DNA of 64,000 nt from Branchiostoma floridae (lineage: Eukaryota > Chordata > Leptocardii > Amphioxiformes > Branchiostomatidae). The position numbers and the translations under genes were made by a program. The notes below the pieces were generated by a model. It made no database searches. It saw only the letters and a list, made by a program, of their open reading frames with translations, and was not told the DNA's origin. Location of the stretch: contig NC_049986.1 of the NCBI RefSeq assembly GCF_000003815.2, forward strand, positions 15,269,811 to 15,333,810. The letters are read 5' to 3'. Shown one piece after another: positions 54,677 through 64,000 of the stretch (position 1 is its first letter; each line of letters starts with the position of its first letter).

Positions 54677-57428
54677 GAGTTTCATGTGTCATCATATTGA
54701 ATCAATTACAAAAGCACAGTAACGCTAGTTACATGTACCATAATATGTGTGAAGCATAACAAAACTCCTCCCCTTTGAATATCAATTTTAATGTGCCACT
54801 CTATCGTATGATCACGCATCAGCGTAAAGCATATTTTGTGCAAGAAGCAATCTCTGTAAACAAAAAAGGTGCAATCTGGTGTGGTTGATTAACAGTGCAC
54901 CCAGTATATGAATTGAGCAATTGGGAAACACCACTTCAGTTCTAGATTTTATATGCTTGCGTTTTCTCTTTCAAGAGCAGCTTTTTTAACTATTGTTCAA
55001 GTTTTTTGTCATAATCATTTGAAGCTTTTAAAAAAAATCTTATATTTGTGCAGCTAGTAGAGAGTTTACTAAGTGAGTGAGTTAGCTGATGAGCAAGCTA
55101 TTTTATTAAAGGTAATTTAAGATGAGTAGGAAGATGAATGAAGAAATGATTACTGCGTTGTTGCAAACTTTCTAGATTTTCTACTTTGCTATGGACATTT
55201 GGTTTGGTGTAGCTGCATGCTTATGTCCGATGTTGAATGATTGCTGCTCTTTACTTGCAAGATTTGTTGGTTGACATCATTGTCAACTTCTTAGGTTAGT
55301 ATCATATCTTATTTCTTCAGGGATCCAAATTCTTATTACATTCTTTGGTAGATGAGACCAAATTTCAAATTTGCTGCTGAGCCTAATAGATGTATAAACA
55401 ACCATTCCATTTGTTTGGATGTGCGCAGTTTAATTTAAAGCAATGCAGTACCAATGCAATACCTGATATGTTGCTACTCCAGTATGGCAATAGCACTTCA
55501 GATTGTACAGTGTAGATTTGTAGATACATGTGAATACTTGGTAAAAATATGAGAAAGAAAGAAAAGCAGCACAGAAAAGTTGTGTCAATATTTAAGATGA
55601 TTCAACCAGATTTTTGATAGAAGATAGAATGATTAAAGCTTGTACATGAGTGATACTAACTAGCAAGACATGCTAATGATTTAATGTGAGGTTGATTCAA
55701 GAATCTTGAGGGAGTGAAACTAGTATCAATTGAGGAGCAGATGTTTGACTTTTACAATGAGTCTTAAGAAAAATACATCTGATTGTTAGACATGACAACC
55801 TTTATATAGGAAAGTCAAAACTTCAATACACTTAATTCTTTAAAGAAATGATACAACAGTGTATGATATGTTAAGCTGCAGTTGATGTTAGCTGCACTGC
55901 CGTTACATTATAGAGTTAAGTTACTTCTCTTCTTGTTGCACAGGACTTTCCGAGTGTGTTTATCTCAGGCACACACTACTCTGTAGACTGACTGTATGTT
56001 GCAGATTTGCACTATTTCTTGAAGGAATGATGTATTAACAGAATCATTCAGATTGTATTCATATCTTCCTACCGCATCATATGTGCACTTCATTCATAGA
56101 TGATTATTGTCAGAATGATAATGACATACTAGATGTAGTGAAAATTTGCTGAAAATAGTTTAAATTTTCATACATAAGATGTTGTTTTCTATGTTTAGAC
56201 ATTAGTTGAGGACTATCAAATGATACTTAATGTCTTGATTTTTTGAACAAGGTGCAATGTCACATGAAGTCGACGGAATTCTTAGCTGCTCTTTAGAGGT
56301 AAAAGGAAAGGATAGTTTTTAAGGTGGTATGAAGTCCACTTGCTTTTTTTCTGTTTAGATTTTGATGATTTTGGGTAGAGAAAATGAATGTATTTGGTAA
56401 CAGAAATATGTCTCAGTACTTCATGATCAAAAATATCATCAACGAAAATTGATCAACTGTAAGGAAATCTCAATGTATAGATAACTAGCAATGGAACAAA
56501 GGAGGGAACAAAGATGTTGCTATTCTGATGATTATTTTCATTTTGAACGCGAGATATATAAGAGAGATTTACATACATTATAAGTGACCACACAATTCTA
56601 GTTGCCAACTGTAACAAAAGGGAAAGAATGTACATGTAGTCAGAAACATTACATGATTCTGAACTACAAGTGCTTAATGTTTTAACCTGGTAAAATCTAA
56701 TGTCAACAGGGCCTTCTATCTAAAAATGTATGGAAGAAAGTTAGATGGCTAAAGACTAGGCACTTACACTTTTGGTGTTGTACAAGCTGTACCGTGATGA
56801 TGCCAAGACAATGTGAAGATGGGTGTAGATTATCTAAATTGTGCTGCTACGTATGAACTCTATTCAACTGTCAGTATTTTGGAATCAATACAGGAACTAC
56901 TGATGTGTTACTGTAACGAACAGATTCTTAGGTCTGTTGCAATATCTAGGATTTGGGAAGAAAAGCTGCTCCATACGAAAGGTTTATGATATATCCAAAT
57001 ATTGCTTTAAGATTTTAATTATTTTATTGATTTTGAATTGGTCACGTAACATAATAAGTTGCAGTCCTTTTGTGATTATCAATGGAAAGGTAATATACTT
57101 GTAATTTATCAAAATGTTGCTTTGAAAATCATTCATTCAACCATTTATTGATGCAGAATTGATCATGTAATGTAATTCAAAGTATGCTGCAGCATATGAT
57201 TAACTAATGATAGTACTTAAGGATTGATTATTACAAAAATAAGCAATGTCAGTATCCACAACATGGACTTAACGTAAAACCTATCTCTCAGTCTTTTAAT
57301 AGACGAGTTCATGTTCATGTAATTTAAGGAGATCCTCAGTCTGTACTTGCTACCAGGGCTAGCCTTTTTAGCAGCCTTTGAGTGATGTCTGGCTACCCTG
57401 GCCTGGTCAATCAAACCCATGAAATAAA
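54677..57428 (+). other. Probable long 3'UTR of the RING-CH gene
   Basis: No gene seen over 2.7 kb. AATAAA at 57423-57428 is the best plus-strand poly(A) signal noticed. It is AT-rich throughout, with no reading frame or element recognised. Earlier ends are possible. Confidence 0.45.
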
Positions 57429-57551
57429 GCTATGGTGATTTTAGGAATGTTTTGTAAAATGTGTCTCTGGAAAGACTGTGAGATGACTTTACAAAGTAAG
57501 TAATTGTCTAATGTTAAAACAGAATACTCGTAGTATAGGGAAAGTTAGAGT

Positions 57552-57557
57552 TTTATT
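57552..57557 (-). terminator. TTC16: Poly(A) signal AATAAA for TTC16
   Basis: TTTATT on the plus strand, AATAAA in the TTC16 direction, about 590 bp beyond the TTC16 stop and about 125 bp from the opposing signal at 57423. Confidence 0.5.
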
Positions 57558-58147
57558 CAATGAAAGCAACAGCCAGTGGCCATTTGAAAGTATCTGACAA
57601 TGACAACATGGTAGCTAATATCAGACATACACAATATATAACAATATACAGTCATACATGTATGTTACATGCTGTAACTTAAAATTCTTACCAGCACAAG
57701 GCTTAAAGCCAGAAATATTCACATCATAAAAGATAATTGGACACTTAGTGCTATTCAACAGTCATGTACATAATATTAGTTACATCAACAAAATGATATG
57801 TCAATTTTGTGTCCCACTAATTGTGATAGTTGAGGTATTAATGGCATACCACATATATGATTAGGAAAGTGCAAAAATTATTCTACATTTTCAAACACTC
57901 AAATAATCTGTCTTCTGCTTGTTGGAAATTATAAGTAGCAGGGAAACACTAGTATATATTATTGTTCATCAGAATATTGAATGCTAATAGTGCCCTCATC
58001 CTTTACTGTAGCAGCTCTGGAGGACCTAACAATTGCCATTCAAATTATGGCACTACTGGCATTTGTTTGTAGTTTTGGGCCTATACAACTGTACAAAACC
58101 AATCTCTTTAAAACAACTTTTAAGTCAATTAGCTGTTCTTGTGTTTT

Positions 58148-61100
58148 TTATCCATCTAGTAGACCCAGGCCGACTTTGGGCTGGATATTTCTCCACTGGG
58201 ACACGGAAGGTTCATCGCTCTCTGCACTCTTGGTCCTTGTTGGAGGGGGAAGACGTCTTAAACGGGCACCCTTGTACTTCAGGGGCTTCCTTTCCTTCAA
58301 GACTTTCTTCAGTCCAATAGTTATCTGGAAAAAAGAAAACAGTCCAATATGATATTTTTACATTGTATTGTACATTACAGTTATGTACCGATCAAGGAAG
58401 TTTACATCAATATACTAGTAAGACAGTTGTACGTGTGTACCTAAAATCTCAAATCTACTCTAAATTTTGAGATGTTCATTTATTTTATTTCTGTCATTAT
58501 TACCCAGGGTTGTCCAACTCAGTGCTATTGCACTGCTTTGCATGGTGGTTCAATTTTCAGAGTGACCTCAGAAATGATGACGCTGTGAAGACTGTATTAC
58601 TCCCATTTTAATTGTAAACTTAGCACAATGTCAAAACATCCTTTTACCTTAAAGATTCAAAATGAAATTACAAAAAAAAATTTACAGCTTTCTGTACATC
58701 GTAAAACCATGAATATGATATCATACCTTCTTCTTGCCCTTTGCAATCTGCAAGTGAAAGTCTCTCTCTTCCATGCACATTTTCAGGTCTGGAAGGATGG
58801 GGGGCCTCTTGGCTTTTGATGCAGGGAAGGGGCCTTTGATGGTGGCCTTCTTCTTCTTTGGCATATCTTTTATCACATAAGGTTCTTCAGACACCTGTGT
58901 ACCCTTGTCTGTCATGTCTTCTGAGGAGTCCACAGCCAGAGACAGCTCAGGAGCAGAGTGGCTTCTGTTGAAGGGAACCAAAACAACACGTCAAAGGATG
59001 AAGGTCAACGAGATTGACCAAAAATTCATGTTGAGTGTTTTCCTTGTGTTGGAACAACTTAGCTCAAAACTGTTCAAATATGGATTCTACCAACACAGAT
59101 GAGTCTTCACTTGTCAAAAGGATGTTATCAGACAATTTCTTTTATGATTATGTAGCTGAACATGTCTGTGTCAAGATGGCTTCCTTTTTTGATTGAAATG
59201 ACAATTTCAGAAAAAAGCAAAATCTTAAAATATTTATTTTAAATTTCAGATTTGCTCCAACATATGTCTGAGACATCTTTGTTTGCAACTGTTCGCGTTT
59301 TACTTGCAAGTGCAACTACTACTAATCTATTTGAAAGGTAGACTTTACATTGATTGATTGCTTTACCTATTTTTGAAAGCACAACTGCTGGTAATCCTTG
59401 TATAAGGGGCTAAGAAGTAAACAAAGTGAGATGAAAGAAAGATCTACCTGTCCACAGGAGGCAGTCTGTGTGACGGAGCTGCAGCCATGTACAGCATCTG
59501 GTCCAGCGTCAGCTTGGCGGCTTTCGCAGCTTTGCTCTTCATCACCTCCCCCACGCTCTTCCCCGGGAACAGGCGTGACAGGATGGACAGTATCTCGTCG
59601 CTGCTGGGATCCAGGTGCAGCGACATCAGGATGTCTTCTCGCGCCCCGCGTATGTTCTGATGGAATGGACCAGCAGAGTACACAATTAGTATTTGTGTAT
59701 TGAATCTTGGCAAGACCATATCAAAGATAGCAGAGATGCCCTATAGTCTGTGTCTGCTGTCCAGGGCTGTAACTGGCCCCTTCTCAAAGGCCAGTCAGAT
59801 GTTGGGCAGGCTGCTATAAGAGGCTGGCTATAAGTGAGATTTAATCAGGCTAACTTTGCCCCCTCTGCCAGAACGTACAGAAAATGCACTGCAGAAACAT
59901 ACACAGACAGACAGATATTCCAAAAACAGGGCTTCACTTCCTTAGGAAGCCAGAGAGATGCAAAGTTCTCACCTCCATCATGTACCTGGCCCGTGCCCTG
60001 TAGACGTAGAAACGGGCGACCTTCGGGTTGTTCTGAATGGCAAGACTGAAACGGGTCTCTGACTCCTGCAGGGCAATGAAAGAAACATAGTCAAACAAAT
60101 CTAGCTTGTTTTGCAACAGCACTTTCCAGAATGTAATGTCATATTCTCATCTTTTTCAGAATAATAATGGTATAGAATATTCTTTTATCTTATAAAAGGC
60201 TCAGAGTGATATAGAACTTAACATTGTATGTCAAAGTCAGTTGTCTATATGTTAAAAGGAAAAACCTTGATTTTACTTTTTAAGAATGGAAACAAACCAT
60301 TCACAGACTGAAGAAGGTGATATGCGGTCACTGTAACTCCTTGGTTGTGAATGAAAATCTTTGTCATACAGTCATTTATTACCAGCCTAGTACTAGTACA
60401 TGTAGTAGTTATTCACATACCTGGTAGTTCCTTTCTTCATAGTCCAGCACACCAAACTCGCTGTGAACCACGGCTATCCTGGACCTGACTGCCCAGTCCT
60501 CAGGGTCCAGCTCCAGGGCCTGGTGATAGTCGGCCAAGGCAAAATGGAGATCCCCTTGTCTGAAGAAACAATCTAGAACAAAAGAGACAAAGCAACAACT
60601 TTTGAAATAGCACAGAAGAAATAAATAGCAACAACCTCCATTCAGGATTGAAGTCTAATGGCTGTATTGTCACAGGCAAGTGAAATCGGGCAAGCACATG
60701 TCCTACCCCGCTTGCCCTACCGGGCAAGTAAGATGTTTCAATAAATGAGATTTTCATATTCATATGCTTGTTACTTTTCACAGTCATGGCATCAAGCAGT
60801 GGTCAACACAGAAAAATAGAGCCACTGATTAAAGAATTCCATTGCTGGAAGTGAAAATGCATAGAAAAAAGTCATTTAAACTTTGGGCAAATGAAACATA
60901 AACTTTTGTCTATTTGTCTCACCTCCTCTGTTGATATACAGGCCTTTCTCCCTCTTTTCTCCTTTGATAGCCTTGTTCAACAGAATTATAGCCTCGTCAT
61001 AGAACCCCTTCTGGAAACACTCCACAGCAAAGTCATTGTACGTCAGGAGCAGTTGTCGCTGGCCCTCCATGTACGTGGGGTCCTGCTCATTGTGGTCAGT

Positions 61101-64000
61101 CTTGTCCAGTGCCAGGAGGTAGTCATCGATGGCGGAGTTGAAGTCTCCCAGACGACGATGAGTCGCACCTCTGGAGTTGTAATAGTGAAACAGGTAAGGA
61201 AAAAAGAGAATGGCTAAGGTAAAAGGAATTTTAGGTATAGAATCAGGACTGGGACCATGTTCTAGTTCTACGCAATCAGGTGAAATACAGACTGAGATGA
61301 AGGAAACAAAAGAATATCTTGAAATATGTGTTGAGGGCTGCTTCCAGCTTTCATTTTTTTCTGTTTCACTCATTGTTTGGGAGGTCATCTTGTCAGTTTG
61401 CTATGTTAAATCTGTCATTTTAAGCCTAGGCAAAATAACTTTTCATCAATTTTGTGTCACGAAGGTCAGATTTTTTCGATGGACTCAGTGAAATTTATTT
61501 CAACAAGCAAAATTCCATCCTGAGACGGAAGGTCCTGGAGACAGCACTGCACTTGTTTGAAGACACAAACCTTAGGACATGGAACTCTGGGATGGACGGG
61601 TTAGTCTCAATCGCCATGGAGATTTTCTGCAGGGCCTCGTTGCTCTTGCCGTTGATTGACAGCTGACAGGCGTGGTTGTGATAGTCCTCAGCCTTCCTTT
61701 CCAGCTTTGCCAACATAGCCTGGGCCTCAGGCTGCTCCGGATCCAGAGACAGGGCATCCTTCACATCATAGTAACACAGTGTGGACTGCAGGATGGAAAA
61801 GGTGTTGAAAAGATGATGTGGTATATGTAAGAGAGAATAAGCTAACACAATACTAATGAAACATAATATGTGTCTACCTATTTCAAAAGTGGAATCTATT
61901 TAATAAAAGTTATGGAACGCACTATGCTGCTATATTTTGTATTAAGTAATAATGTTAGATTAGTACACTACTAGTGTAGATAGCTTGTGGTTGTTAGTAA
62001 TGAGTGTTATTTGCCATACATTGTACCTGATGCAATCGTAGAGCAATAAAGTTGCCTTGACTTGACTATCATATAAAGTTTTTTAAAAGGCACAAAATTA
62101 AGTGTATGTATTGATTTCAATCACCTCTTAATACCTGGCTTACACAGCAATTTAAGGTGACAGAAAGTCAGCCACAAATTGTATTGCCAGTTACAATTAC
62201 TGCTTACCTGGTTAGCTTAGTAACTGTTACTCAAGCAGCATGAATAAGGAAACATTGGCTTGCATTACCAGTAATTTGCATAGTATGTACAAGTACATGA
62301 GTGAAAGTGAGTTGGTGATCACATGTGACACAAGCAGACACCACAAGTTTGCAGGGTACAAACTTTGCTGGTCTAACTTAATGTTGATACTTCCAACCTG
62401 CAGTTTTAAAGGAAAGTACTAGAGGCATTACTCTATCTCAAAAGGAGAAGAAAGAGAAAAGAATTTTCCTTAAGTCTTACATTTCTGAAGAGCTCGTGCA
62501 GCCTTGCTCTCATGATGTACAGGTCAGCATTGTCACGTTCCTCCTCCAGTCTTTGATTGACAAGTGCCAAACACTCCCCATAGCGATGCAGGGCAGCCAG
62601 ACATGCAACACTGACATGGGGTTAGGAGCAAGGGTTATTATCAACAAAAATTTAAAAATCTGTAATAACTACTAATTGTACTGTCAATCTAAATGTTCAA
62701 AAGTTACACAGTTCAAAAATATTAAGGCTATTCCAAATCAATCCATTTCTTCATAGTCCAGCCCACCAAACTCTCTGCGAACCACGGATAAGTGTATGAG
62801 GGGGCATACATGTTCTTACATGTAAGCAAAACTTTTTTTACCATCACCCCCTTTCATTTCCTCAAGATTCCATTTCTTGAAGACAAAATCAAAGCACCTG
62901 TGAATGTTATCCAACACTATGAGACAGGAATGATGATATTTTGTCTGTACCTTCTGGTGTGGTAGCCTATGACATCTGGTCTGATCTCAGCTGCTCTGGT
63001 GAAAGATTCCAGTGCCTCTGCATACAACTGTTGGTCGAAAAATGTCTGACCCTGCAAAAATTCACAGCATTACTTAACAGTGATACAATAGTAGTGTAAT
63101 CCAAATCCAAAACAGAACATCATAAGGGATTCTGCTATAGTTCTGGGAGACATGTACACATTAGCTTACCTGGAAATAGTAAATAAAGGCAAGCCTGGAG
63201 TATAGCTCTGAAGAGTTAATTCTGATGGTGCAGGCTTTCTTGTAGTTTAAGATGGCGGACTGGAAGTCGCACATCCATAAGTAGATTTCACCCCGCTGTA
63301 CGTAAGCATCTGCATCTTGTGGTCGGAGGTTAATGGCTTTGGAAAAATCCACGAGAGCGTCTTCAAACTTCCCGTCCTTGGCACATTGGATTCCCCGGTA
63401 GTAACTGAAAGGGTAAGAATTTTAAGATTTCAGCACTCAGAGTTGTCAAAACCACCTGTTTATGTCACACATGATTGAACCTACATGTATAAATAAAAAT
63501 TCCCAAGCTGAGGTAAAATTACATTATTCTTCAACAGACTATTCTCCAGGCAGAGGTTAATAGTCAAGGGCTAGTACTGTGGCTGTGATGTTTTGCCTTT
63601 TTGAGCCACTACTATTACCAGCCCCCAGACTGAGTTTCCTTTGAAAAAGGCTTTGCCTTTGAATAAAAGAGCATACTTATCAGCTAATGTAACTTGCTGA
63701 TTACAACTTGAAAAACCCATTTTCCATCTAAACACATTTTGACGTCAAATCAAGAATGATTCAATCTTGAGTACATGTACTGATATTTGCATTGCTAAGC
63801 GAAAAACCACCATACATTCCCTTCAGGTCTAGAGATGGAGTACCCTGGAACTGGAAGCCTGATTATTGGTGAGAGTAAATGAACTTACTGCTCCAGAGAC
63901 TTGGTCCCGATAACGTCTCCAAACGGTTCTTTCGACAGGTGTCCCCACATGCCCAGCACCCCCTCCCCCACCTGCTGGTGCTGCCTCCCCATGGCTTCCT
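58148..64000 (-). CDS. TTC16: TTC16, tetratricopeptide repeat protein (5' end off the window)
   Basis: Exons, minus strand: 64000(partial)-63889, 63404-63170, 63051-62951, 62610-62481, 61785-61571, 61170-60923, 60572-60421, 60065-59973, 59656-59448, 58964-58727 and 58324-58148. All phases join and the reading ends at the TAA at 58148. TPR helices repeat throughout (FEDALVDFSKAINLRP, QSAILNYKKACTIR, YAEALESFTRAAEIRP, NEALQKISMAIETNPSIP, SAIDDYLLALDKT). RQLLLTYNDFAVECFQKGFY and KGLYINRG match human TTC16 almost word for word. The tail after the TPRs is short and basic (PKKKKATIKGP, ending VGLGLLDG), lacking the long Ser/Lys repeat tail of the human protein. TPRs mediate protein contacts; the molecular role is not established, and a cilium link is only suspected. 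The N-terminal exon(s) lie beyond 64000. Confidence 0.94.

Overview
The window looks like animal nuclear DNA, most probably from a lancelet (Branchiostoma) or a close invertebrate deuterostome. Most genes are split into short exons with GT-AG introns whose phases join exactly. The recognisable proteins are animal orthologues (DDX31, TTC16, TLCD3/FAM57). There are TRIM/NHL-type single-exon genes, a tRNA-derived SINE resembling the deuterostome SINE type, many small inverted-repeat elements, and a strikingly frequent TACATGTA motif. The species cannot be fixed from the sequence alone. One 100-base assembly gap (7135-7234) lies inside an intron. No bacterial, viral or CRISPR features were seen.

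Layout, left to right. (1) 2.0-12.2 kb, minus: DDX31, a DEAD-box RNA helicase, 16 exons visible, 3' end not found; its large first intron carries an inverted repeat with ~650-bp arms around an 89-bp minisatellite. (2) 12.66-13.63 kb, minus: an intronless 323-aa protein with faint similarity to DUF3990/ADP-ribosyltransferase-like proteins. (3) 14.56-15.64 kb, plus: a small secreted Ly6/three-finger protein. (4) 17.37-19.04 kb, plus: a 122-aa single-pass membrane protein of unknown function. (5) 21.43-23.87 kb, plus: a TLC-domain protein of the TLCD3 (FAM57) family. (6) 24.51-25.50 kb, plus: a His-rich protein with HLPHPHLPH-type repeats. (7) 27.11-28.81 kb, minus: an intronless NHL-propeller protein preceded by four Ser/Arg repeats.

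(8) 30.93-41.31 kb, minus: a ten-exon gene for a predicted ER-lumenal JmjC oxygenase with EF-hand-like repeats and a C-terminal HDEL; its largest intron encloses (9) an intronless RING/coiled-coil/NHL (TRIM-like) gene at 35.06-36.79 kb on the same strand. (10) 42.07?-54.68 kb, plus: a 13-coding-exon gene for an EGF-like/multi-pass membrane/RING-CH protein, with a ~1.2-kb repeat-rich mobile element in a probable 5'UTR intron and a SINE in a coding intron. (11) 58.1-64.0 kb and beyond, minus: TTC16, a TPR protein, 5' end off the right edge.

The genes do not form an obvious shared pathway. Two themes recur: NHL beta-propellers on two unrelated N-terminal modules, and ubiquitin ligases (RING-NHL and RING-CH). 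DDX31 and TTC16 lie on the same human chromosome arm (9q34), so the window may retain an old linkage. All exon joins were read by eye and phase-checked; no similarity search was possible.
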